From contig CAVQDQ010000004.1 of the NCBI GenBank assembly GCA_963711315.1, positions 558,001 to 622,000 of the forward strand: DNA of 64,000 nucleotides. The letters are read 5' to 3'. Origin of the DNA: PALSA-612 sp963711315. GTDB lineage: Bacteria > Actinomycetota > Thermoleophilia > Gaiellales > Gaiellaceae. The translations under genes were made by a program, and so were the position numbers. Below the pieces are notes generated by a model, which was given only the letters and a program-made list of their open reading frames with translations, did not search any database and had not been told where the DNA came from. Numbering within the stretch: the first letter of the stretch is position 1; every line of letters begins with the position of its first letter. Below are positions 8,040 to 14,978 of this stretch, piece by piece.

Positions 8040-9518
8040 GTGGTGGTGTCGCGACGAACGAGGCAGGCATTGCTCGCTGTGGCGCCGTGGCCGATCGCTC
8101 GGGCGCTCAGCTCCGCGACGTTTCGGCGCCTTCACGGCCGTCGTGCAACGGTCCGGTACGGGGGGTATCTCCTGGCCTACTCGATCGCGATCGCGGTGGC
8201 CGTCGCTCGGCACCCGAGATTCGCCCGCGCCTTCGCGGTGGCCGCGGGCCTGGGGACGGCCGGCGAACTGTGGGTTGAACGATCCTCGTCAGGCCGCCGG
8301 GCGAGGCTCCCCCCTGGAGGACTCCCACTTATCCCCTTTGCGTCGGTCACGGATCGCGACTACCTCTTGAAGCACCTGGAGCGGAACGGTCCGGTTGCGA
8401 AGGCTGGCTCGAAATGGGACTGGACCATGATCTGCGTCCGCGGTCTCCGCCCAGGAGCGTCGGTGCTTCGTGAACACGCCGAGGATCTCGGGACGGCCGG
8501 GATCGCCTTTGACCCGCTGATTCCGGCCGGGTTCATCCGCTCGATGAAGCCCGACGATCACAGCCGCTACAAGCCTCTCTTCCGTCAGGCGTTTGCGGCG
8601 GAAACCGTCGACGCCTGCGCAGGGTATTTCCGTCAGCAGGCCTGGAAGGCAGTCGATGACGTTCGCGTCGAGGTCACTTGCGACCCAGGGAGGTCCGTGG
8701 ACCCTCGCGTCATGGCCGGACTCGTCACCGTGCGCTCGTACGCACGTCTCTTCCTCGGAGTGCTGTCAGAGACGGAGCACTGTGCGTTCGTCGAACGAAT
8801 GCTGATCGAGCCCGGCCCGCTCTACTTGCAGAGACCACGCCACGTCTATGGCAGCCGCGAGTTGCGCGACGCGGCGATGGCTTTGACCGAGATCGTCAGA
8901 TCGAAGTCGCGCGACGTGACCGATCCGGAAGTGGCCAACAGCATCCTCGGCAACCTTCTTCGGGCAGAGCCGCAGGCGCTCGATGACCCCAACGTCCTAC
9001 TCAACCTCGTTTTCCTGCTTGCAACGACGTCGCGAGATGTGACCGGCCTCCTGCACTGGATCGTGAAGATGCTCGGCGACAACCCCGTCTGGATCGCGCG
9101 AGTCCGGCTCGACAAGGGCGATCTCGACAGGAGAATCGTCATGGAGACGCTGCGACTTGCCCAGAGCGAATACATCGCCCGGAGAGTACTCAGGCCGTTC
9201 GAGATCGACGGCTACCGGGTTCCTCGAGGCGCGTTGCTCCGCATCTGTGTGAACGAGAGCCACCGAGACCCGGCAGTGTTCGAGGCGCCAGAAACCTTCG
9301 ACCCGGACCGGTTCAGCAGGCGTCGGTACACGAGCGCCGAATACGCGCCGTTCGGAATGCTCGAGCATTCCTGTCTCGGTGTGCATACGACGCATGTACT
9401 CGCTGCAGCCTTCCTTCGCGAATACTGCGAATACGACTGGATCGTCTGCAACGACGCCGCGCCGGAGTACGACGGGATTCACTGGACGCCAAATCGTCGA
9501 CTACGCATCACCTTGTAG
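8040..9518 (+). CDS. Cytochrome P450 (divergent heme-binding motif)
   Basis: A 492-residue protein with P450 hallmarks in the right order: an I-helix-like LLATTSRDVTGLLHW, the K-helix ExxR in METLRLAQSEYIARR, the PERF-like ETFDPDRFSRRR, and the heme-loop cysteine in APFGMLEHSCLGVHTTH. The canonical FxxGxxxCxG has Leu in place of its first Gly. The N-terminus is hydrophobic (YGGYLLAYSIAIAVAV) and could contact the membrane. It would be a heme monooxygenase of unknown substrate needing external redox partners, none of which are nearby. Codon use looks less GC-biased than in neighbours. The 240 bp between tRNA-Thr and this gene hold nothing I can recognise; the GTG at 8040 is an uncertain start. 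Confidence 0.82.
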   Translation: MVVSRRTRQALLAVAPWPIARALSSATFRRLHGRRATVRYGGYLLAYSIAIAVAVARHPRFARAFAVAAGLGTAGELWVERSSSGRRARLPPGGLPLIPFASVTDRDYLLKHLERNGPVAKAGSKWDWTMICVRGLRPGASVLREHAEDLGTAGIAFDPLIPAGFIRSMKPDDHSRYKPLFRQAFAAETVDACAGYFRQQAWKAVDDVRVEVTCDPGRSVDPRVMAGLVTVRSYARLFLGVLSETEHCAFVERMLIEPGPLYLQRPRHVYGSRELRDAAMALTEIVRSKSRDVTDPEVANSILGNLLRAEPQALDDPNVLLNLVFLLATTSRDVTGLLHWIVKMLGDNPVWIARVRLDKGDLDRRIVMETLRLAQSEYIARRVLRPFEIDGYRVPRGALLRICVNESHRDPAVFEAPETFDPDRFSRRRYTSAEYAPFGMLEHSCLGVHTTHVLAAAFLREYCEYDWIVCNDAAPEYDGIHWTPNRRLRITL

Positions 9519-9605
9519 CGATCCGTAGCCGGAAGATCGTCGAGCAGAATTGCCGCCTCCTCCTCGTTGCCCGGCATCAAGTGCCCGTAACGGTCGAGCG
9601 TGCCC
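9479..9605 (-). pseudogene. C-terminal remnant of a tyrosine recombinase (phage-type integrase)
   Basis: The minus strand encodes GGTLDRYGHLMPGNEEEAA followed by ILLDDLP. This matches the extreme C-terminus of XerC/phage-integrase family proteins, where the Tyr of DRYGHL is the DNA-cleaving nucleophile. Nothing recognisable as the rest of the catalytic domain (R...HxxR) lies upstream at 9606-9738, so only about 25-30 residues survive. The 3' part overlaps the P450 end on the opposite strand and is probably not translated. The remnant suggests that 7.8-9.6 kb was part of an integrated element next to tRNA-Thr. Confidence 0.72.
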
Positions 9606-9738
9606 CCACGAATACGCACTGTCCTGCGCACACCCGCGCACGCGCCCGCTAGGCGTAACGTCAGCGCCCGGAAATGAAGCCGGATTGACGACGCTCCGCG
9701 AGTCTGATCTCGACTTGCGTAACCTCCCTTGAGCTTCG

Positions 9739-10428
9739 ATGGAAAGGCCACAGGCGATCCTCTTCGACGTAGACGGCCTCCTGATCACGACTGGCGGTGC
9801 CGGTACGAGGAGTTGGCGTTGGGCGTTCGAGGAGCTGTACGGGATCCCAGCCGACATCGGTGAGTTCACCGAGTCCGGGATGACCGACCCGGTGGTCGGC
9901 AGGCTCACTTTCGCGGCCGTTATCGGGCACGAGCCCTCGGCCGAAGAGCTGGCCCGCGTCATAACGCATTACCTGATGCGGCTGCCGGAGGAGGTGGCAG
10001 AGTCTTCCGGCTACCGAGTGCTAGACGGCGTCGAGGCGCTGCTTCCCCGTCTTTGCCGGGACGGCTTTCTGCTCGGGATCACGACAGGAGCGGTCGAGGC
10101 TGCCGCCCACATCAAGCTTGCGCGCGCGAACCTGAACCGCTTCTTCACTTTCGGCGGCTACGGCTCCGACTCGGCCGACCGCGGTGAGCTGACCCGCAAG
10201 GCGATCGCTCGAGCGGGTGAGATCCTGGGCTCGCCACTCGACCCGCAGCGCGTTCTCGTGGTCGGCGACACGCCGAACGACATCGCCGCGGCCCACGCCG
10301 CGCGTGCGATCGGTGTCGGCGTCGCGAGCGGTCACTACGGCGAGGAGGAACTACGCGACGCCGGCGCCGACCATGTGCTCGGCTCGCTCGTGGAGGATCT
10401 GCCTGGGACAGAGCCCATGGGCAACTGA
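9739..10428 (+). CDS. HAD-superfamily hydrolase
   Basis: A 229-residue haloacid-dehalogenase-like phosphatase. Motif I is ILFDVDGLL (nucleophile and acid/base Asp), motif II lies in LLGITTGAVE, motif III is a Lys after the cap (TRKAIARAG), and motif IV is VLVVGDTPNDIAAAHAA. The helical cap between residues 15 and 85 marks subfamily I, like phosphoglycolate phosphatase or beta-phosphoglucomutase; the substrate is unknown. It starts just after the recombinase remnant, so it may be the first native gene beyond the island. Confidence 0.88.
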   Translation: MERPQAILFDVDGLLITTGGAGTRSWRWAFEELYGIPADIGEFTESGMTDPVVGRLTFAAVIGHEPSAEELARVITHYLMRLPEEVAESSGYRVLDGVEALLPRLCRDGFLLGITTGAVEAAAHIKLARANLNRFFTFGGYGSDSADRGELTRKAIARAGEILGSPLDPQRVLVVGDTPNDIAAAHAARAIGVGVASGHYGEEELRDAGADHVLGSLVEDLPGTEPMGN

Positions 10429-10460
10429 TCGCCCGATTGCCCTACGGCACTCGTTCGAAC

Positions 10461-10694
10461 CTAGACGTCCGGTGCGTGCTGGCGCATGTGCTTCGAGCAT
10501 CCCGTGCGCCGGAACGAATCGCTTCGGTCGACTCGCACCTGCTCGGCCAGAGCCGCTGGAGTGCGTGCCTTCGGGCTTCCGGACGGCGGCGTCGCGCTCG
10601 CGTCGCGCCCCGTTAACGCCATCGCCGACACGGCGAACGCTGTGACGGCCACGAGGAACGCGACCGCGAGCGCTACGCGCATCCGTCTCTTCAT
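10461..10694 (-). CDS. Small exported protein, unknown
   Basis: A 77-residue product starting MKRRMRVALAVAFLVAVTAF, a convincing signal peptide or single anchor, followed by a short polar tail with two cysteine/histidine residues near the end (TGCSKHMRQHAPDV). It lies 31 bp downstream of the CHRD gene on the same strand and could be cotranscribed. No family recognised; could be spurious, but the signal sequence argues for a gene. Confidence 0.5.
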   Translation of the reverse strand: MKRRMRVALAVAFLVAVTAFAVSAMALTGRDASATPPSGSPKARTPAALAEQVRVDRSDSFRRTGCSKHMRQHAPDV

Positions 10695-10725
10695 CTCACC
10701 ACCGATCCATCCATTCTCCTCGATC

Positions 10726-11559
10726 TCAGGTGATCGTCAAGTCGACCGCACGGATCTGCCCGCGGATCTCACCTGCCAGGTTCTTCTTCGTGTGGATGTT
10801 CACGTACGCGCGCCCGTTCTCGAGCGCCGCCAGTCCTGCCGCAGTCAGGTCGGCTGTTCCGCGTGCGCCGTTGCGGCACGGCCCACAGAGCGGCACTGCG
10901 ACGGGGCCGGCTTTCCCTCTCTGGCCGATGTGGATATGCGCTGCCACAGCAGCTCCCGTCAAACGCGAGAACCGGAGGCGCCATGCGATCTTGCCGGTCG
11001 TCCCCGACTTCGTCACTGTCGCAGTGAAGGTCCCAGTCGCGCGACGGACGTTGCCCTTCGGCTTCGGCCGTTCCTGCCGAGCATTGAGGCTTGTCGTGAT
11101 GCTCGCGGTGATGGCGAGCTGTCCGCGGATCTCGCCCGCCCCATTCGTCGGGGTGTGGACGTTCACGTAGGCGTTGCCCGCTTCGAGCGCGTCGAGCGCC
11201 GCCTGCGTGAGGTTGCCGGTCCCGGACAGCGGGCTCTGACACGGTCCGCACAGCGCCAGCACTACGGTGCCCGGCGTTCCCGTCGCGCCCTGGTGGATGT
11301 GCGCTGCGACGGCATTACCCGTAAGGCCGCTGAACGACAGCTGCCACGCGACGGACGCGCCGGTATCACTCTTCGTCACCGTTGCCGTGAACGCGCCTCG
11401 CGCACCGCTCACGTCGCCTGTCGGCGCCGGCACCTCCTGGGCCGCGTTCATCACCGTCCCGATCTGAATCGACGTCGCCTGCGGCCTTGCGGACGCGCCG
11501 ACGGTTAGCGTGAGCGCGATCCCAAGTAGCGCGCTGGCCAAGAGCAGTGGTCGTCGCAC
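10726..11559 (-). CDS. Secreted protein with two CHRD domains
   Basis: A 277-residue exported protein: signal peptide MRRPLLLASALLGIALTLTV, then two tandem CHRD (chordin-like) repeats of about 120 residues each. Both repeats share the core AFTATVTKS...W.LSFSGLTG.AVAAHIHQG, the CGPC pair and the AYVNVHTPTNGAGEIRGQL ending. CHRD domains are extracellular beta-sandwiches; their bacterial function is unknown. The conserved AHIH and NVHT histidines and CGPC cysteines appear in both copies. The gene is divergent from the PadR regulator; a ribosome-site-like AGGAGG lies just before the ATG at 11559. Confidence 0.9.
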   Translation of the reverse strand: MRRPLLLASALLGIALTLTVGASARPQATSIQIGTVMNAAQEVPAPTGDVSGARGAFTATVTKSDTGASVAWQLSFSGLTGNAVAAHIHQGATGTPGTVVLALCGPCQSPLSGTGNLTQAALDALEAGNAYVNVHTPTNGAGEIRGQLAITASITTSLNARQERPKPKGNVRRATGTFTATVTKSGTTGKIAWRLRFSRLTGAAVAAHIHIGQRGKAGPVAVPLCGPCRNGARGTADLTAAGLAALENGRAYVNIHTKKNLAGEIRGQIRAVDLTIT

Positions 11560-11640
11560 AACAGCACCTCCTTGTCGGCCTTCTCGCGGGTACTACGCAG
11601 AAGCGACAGAGGCGGTTTTCAACTTCGTGTACCTTGTGCT

Positions 11641-11652
11641 TCTATGCATAGA
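11641..11652. promoter_or_regulatory. Possible PadR operator palindrome
   Basis: TCTATGCATAGA is a perfect 12-bp palindrome 25 bp upstream of the padR-type start and between it and the divergent CHRD gene. PadR regulators commonly bind short AT-containing palindromes in their own promoter. The assignment is positional only. Confidence 0.4.
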
Positions 11653-11676
11653 GCTTCGAGCCGTGCGAGGACGGGT

Positions 11677-12036
11677 ATGCGCATCGACAAGGACTTAGTC
11701 GCAGCGTCGGCGACTCCGCTCGTGCTCGCAATCCTGGCGGAGGATGAAAGCTACGGCTACGCCATCCTGAAGCGGGTACGTGCGCTCTCCGGGGGTGAGC
11801 TCGAGTGGACCGACGGGATGCTCTACCCGCTGCTCCATCGCCTCCATCGGCTCGGGTACGTGACGACCGACTGGAGAACGCCACCGGAAGGGCGTCGGCG
11901 CAAGTACTACGTGATCACCGACGACGGGCGAGCAGCGCTCGCGGACCAGCGTCTGCAGTGGGTGACCATCACCCGTGCGCTGAATGACGTCTGGCCGGGC
12001 TCGGGCGCGCTGCTGACCGCCCTCGGCGAGGCTTGA
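11677..12036 (+). CDS. PadR-family transcriptional regulator
   Basis: A 119-residue winged-helix regulator from the ATG at 11677 (MRIDKDLVAASATPLVLAIL). Typical PadR sequence follows: DESYGYAILKRVRALSGGELEWTDGMLYPLLHRLHRLGYV and then EGRRRKYYVITDDGRAAL. It is followed four bases later by a permease-prefix membrane protein, the standard PadR partner arrangement. The pair is likely autoregulated; the ligand is unknown. Confidence 0.93.
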   Translation: MRIDKDLVAASATPLVLAILAEDESYGYAILKRVRALSGGELEWTDGMLYPLLHRLHRLGYVTTDWRTPPEGRRRKYYVITDDGRAALADQRLQWVTITRALNDVWPGSGALLTALGEA

Positions 12037-12039
12037 GCA

Positions 12040-13380
12040 ATGGAGAACGTGGAGTCACAGATCGCAGAGTGGCGGGCCTACGTCGCCAACGCTCCGGGCG
12101 TCAACGGACACGACGTCGACGAGCTGGAGGATCATCTTCGCCACCAGATCGCCGAGCTGAACGCGGTCGGCCTCACAGCCGACGAGGCGTTCCTGGTGGC
12201 CGTGAAACGGATGGGCGACCTGGACGACCTGTCCCGGGAGTTCGCACGCGAGCACAGCGGCCGGCTATGGAAACAGCTCGTCCTGAGAGGTGACGACGAG
12301 CCGGCGCGCGCGTCCAGCGGCTGGTTGGAGGCGCTCGTCTTCGCTGTCGCTGCGGCCGTCGCGGTCCAGGTTGCGCGCCTCGCTGCTGACGCGCCCGTCG
12401 AGGAGTCGAGCTGGCTGGTGCGGAATCTCAGCCTGCTCGTGTTGCCGTTCCTCGCCGCGTACTTCGCTCACCGACGGCAGCTCGACACCCGGCACTGGGT
12501 GCTGACGGCGGTGCCGTTCGTGCTCGCTGCGCTCGTGGTCAATCTCTACCCGTTCGGTGCGGACTCGGCCACCGAGGTCCTCGTCGCGCTCCATCTCCCC
12601 GTCGTCCTGTGGTTCGCGGTCGCCTACCCGTACATGGGCGGCACGCTCCGATCGCACGAGCGGCGCATGGACTTCGTCCGCTTCACGGGCGAGTGGTTCA
12701 TCTACTACGTGCTGATCGCGCTCGGGGGCGGGGTGTTCATGGCGATGACCGCGGGGATCCTCGAACCCACGGGGGTCGACGTCGACCGGATCGCCGAGTG
12801 GGTGCTGCCCTCGGGAGCGGCTGGTGCCGTGATCGTGGCCGCGTGGCTCGTCGAGTCGAAGCAACGGGTCGTGGAGAACATGGCGCCTGTGCTGACGATG
12901 CTCTTCACGCCGCTGTTCGCGGTGATGTTGGCCGGCGCCGCCGTCGTCTATGCCGTGACCGGGCTCGGCGACGCATTCGATCGCGATCTCGTCACCGTCT
13001 TCGACGCCCTGCTGCTGGTCGTCCTCGCGCTCGTCCTGTACGGGATGTCCGCGCGGGACCCGTCGACGTCGCCGGACTGGATGGACGGCATCCAGTTGGT
13101 GGCCATCGTCAGCGCCCTCGTGCTCGACGTGATGGTCCTCGGCTCGATGATCGCTCGGATCGGCGATCTCGGGTTCACTCCGAACCGAACGGCTGCGCTC
13201 GGCCTCAACCTGGTCCTCCTCGTGAACCTGGCCGGGGCCGCGTGGTTATCGGCCCGATTCCTCACACGACGGAGCACGCTCCACAGGCTCGAGCGCTGGC
13301 AGACCACCTACCTGCCCGTCTTCGCCCTGTGGGCCGCCACGGTCGTAGTCATCCTCCCACCGCTGTTCGCCTTCGACTGA
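12040..13380 (+). CDS. Membrane protein with N-terminal permease-prefix domain
   Basis: A 446-residue protein. Residues 1-75 form a soluble helical permease-prefix domain (IAEWRAYVANAPGVNGHDVDELEDHL, then TADEAFLVAVKRMGDLDDL), the type found next to PadR regulators. The rest has about ten transmembrane helices without a transport motif I recognise. The PadR gene immediately upstream suggests it is the regulated membrane component, possibly in envelope stress or efflux. The function is inferred only from context. Confidence 0.75.
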   Translation: MENVESQIAEWRAYVANAPGVNGHDVDELEDHLRHQIAELNAVGLTADEAFLVAVKRMGDLDDLSREFAREHSGRLWKQLVLRGDDEPARASSGWLEALVFAVAAAVAVQVARLAADAPVEESSWLVRNLSLLVLPFLAAYFAHRRQLDTRHWVLTAVPFVLAALVVNLYPFGADSATEVLVALHLPVVLWFAVAYPYMGGTLRSHERRMDFVRFTGEWFIYYVLIALGGGVFMAMTAGILEPTGVDVDRIAEWVLPSGAAGAVIVAAWLVESKQRVVENMAPVLTMLFTPLFAVMLAGAAVVYAVTGLGDAFDRDLVTVFDALLLVVLALVLYGMSARDPSTSPDWMDGIQLVAIVSALVLDVMVLGSMIARIGDLGFTPNRTAALGLNLVLLVNLAGAAWLSARFLTRRSTLHRLERWQTTYLPVFALWAATVVVILPPLFAFD

Positions 13381-13430
13381 CCGCATCGACTTCGGGATTG
13401 GCGCGTGTGAATCGTGGGTAACGTCACCCC

Positions 13431-13577
13431 GTGGGTAACGGTGGCATCGGGCTCGGCGGCATCCTCGTGATCGTGGGGATTGTCCTGGCCATCGTCTGGA
13501 GCTTCTGGTGGGGGCTGATCATCGGCCTCATCGGCCTCGTCGCATTCGGTGGCTTCGCCAAGGGCAAGTGGTACTGA
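13431..13577 (+). CDS. Small hydrophobic membrane protein (48 aa)
   Basis: From the GTG at 13431 the product is MGNGGIGLGGILVIVGIVLA, then IVWSFWWGLIIGLIGLVAFG, ending GFAKGKWY. It has two closely spaced hydrophobic helices and a basic tail, a plausible small integral membrane peptide. The start lies inside a short direct repeat (GTGGGTAACG occurs at 13414 and 13431). No family recognised. Confidence 0.5.
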   Translation: MGNGGIGLGGILVIVGIVLAIVWSFWWGLIIGLIGLVAFGGFAKGKWY

Positions 13578-13757
13578 TGCAGGTCGCGCCCGGTTAGCGG
13601 CGCTCAGACGCGAACCCCGACGGCCAATCCGAATCGCGGCTGCGGCCGTATATAGGGCGGGTGGTCGAAGGGCGGCATCCAATCCGCACGGACGTTTCGT
13701 GCCTATTACAACATGCAAACACCATCCGCCCGTAACAGTCGTCATGGGGAGGAACGC

Positions 13758-14366
13758 GTGGATCAGGCGCACGCCATCAGCTTGGCAACGCCCGCGGCTG
13801 CGAGACTCGCAGTCGTGCCACGCGGCCATGCGCCTGGTGAGGACGAGCGCCTGCTCGAGCGGATCGCCGACGGGGATCACGACGCCTTCGAGATCCTCTA
13901 CCGGCGGTACGCTCGACCGGTGTTGGCGCTCGCGCAGCAGCGGCTCGGCGATGCCGGCAGGGCCGAGGAAGCGCTTCAGGAAGCGTTCGTGTCGGTGTGG
14001 CGGTCGGCTTCTACATACCGTCCGGAGCGGGGTGCAGCCACGGCCTGGCTCTACACGGTCGCCCGCAACGCGATCGCCGATCGCGGCAGGCGACGTCAGG
14101 AGCAGCCCGCGGAGCCTGCGGACCAGCCGTCTTCGGACGCCGGCCCCGATGAGCGGGCGGAGCACGAGTGGCTGCGTTGGCGCGTGCACTCGGCGCTCGA
14201 GACGCTCAAAGCGAGCGAGCGGGAATTGATCGTGCTCGCGTACTGGGGAGGCCTTTCGCAGAGCGAGATCGCCGACCGCATCGGCATTCCGCTTGGAACG
14301 GTGAAGACCCGAACGAGAACAGCCCTGTCTCAACTCGCGACAGTCCTCGACGAGGAGCTTCGGTGA
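13758..14366 (+). CDS. ECF-type RNA polymerase sigma factor
   Basis: Sigma-70 family group 4 protein of about 200 residues. Region 2 is visible as DAFEILYRRYARPVLALAQQ and EEALQEAFVSVWRSASTYRP. Region 4 is RELIVLAYWGGLSQSEIADR with IGIPLGTVKTRTRTAL. The GTG at 13758 follows GGGGAGGAA and is a better start than the ATG at 13713. Its stop overlaps the next gene (GTGA), the usual coupling of ECF sigma and anti-sigma. It directs transcription of an unknown regulon in response to an envelope or redox signal. Confidence 0.92.
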   Translation: MDQAHAISLATPAAARLAVVPRGHAPGEDERLLERIADGDHDAFEILYRRYARPVLALAQQRLGDAGRAEEALQEAFVSVWRSASTYRPERGAATAWLYTVARNAIADRGRRRQEQPAEPADQPSSDAGPDERAEHEWLRWRVHSALETLKASERELIVLAYWGGLSQSEIADRIGIPLGTVKTRTRTALSQLATVLDEELR

Positions 14367-14972
14367 CGCGGCCGCCCGACCTCAGTGACTTGATCGGCGA
14401 CGAAGGCGGTCCGGACGAGCGGCTCGCGCGAGTCCACGACCTGCTCGTCGCTGCCGGCCCGCCGCCGGAAGGGGCCGTGCCCCAGCCGCCACATGTTGGA
14501 AGTCCGCCCGTTCGGGCACGCCCGCGCCGACGGCGATGGGCCGAGCTCGCTCTGGCTGCGGCGTTGGCAGCCGTCGCGCTTGCCGTCGGCTTCGTCGCCG
14601 GCAATCGTGGAGAGGGGTTCGACTCCGTGGCCACAATCTCTATGCACGGCGTTCCACCGGTGGCCGATGTGACCGCTGAGCTCGCAGTGGGCGAGCCTGA
14701 CGAGGACGGGAACATCGGTCTCGAGATGGATGTCAAGCGCCTTCCGCGCCTACCGCAGGGAGGCTGGTACGAGCTCTACCTCTCCAAGAACGGGGTAATC
14801 GGCGACTCATGTGGCACGTTCGTAACCGGCGGAGACGAGGCGACGGTGCGTCTCAGCGTCGGGCTACGACCTCGGCGCCTGGCGCGACGCGGGCCGCTTC
14901 GACGGCTGGGTCGTCACGGCGCACGTGCCTGGCCAGCCGCGCTCGAGCAAGCGAATCCTCGTGACCACCTAG
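14363..14972 (+). CDS. Probable anti-sigma factor (RskA-like), frameshifted near the end
   Basis: It starts at GTG 14363 overlapping the sigma-factor stop. A cytoplasmic segment of about 65 residues precedes one transmembrane helix (WAELALAAALAAVALAVGFVAG). An extracytoplasmic domain follows with the RskA-type ending: LPQGGWYELYLSKNG, CGTFVTGGDEATVRLS, then in the +1 frame GYDLGAWRDAGRFDGWVVTA and a TAG stop at 14970-14972. An extra base near 14863 separates the two parts. There is no HxxxCxxC zinc motif in the cytoplasmic segment, so it is not a classical ZAS protein. It presumably sequesters the upstream sigma factor. Confidence 0.75.
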
Positions 14973-14978
14973 CTGCCG

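Noticed and set aside
7796..9738. A duplicated tRNA-Thr 3' end (attR) marking the island boundary
   Set aside because: I looked for a repeat of the T-arm/acceptor sequence near the recombinase remnant and saw none.
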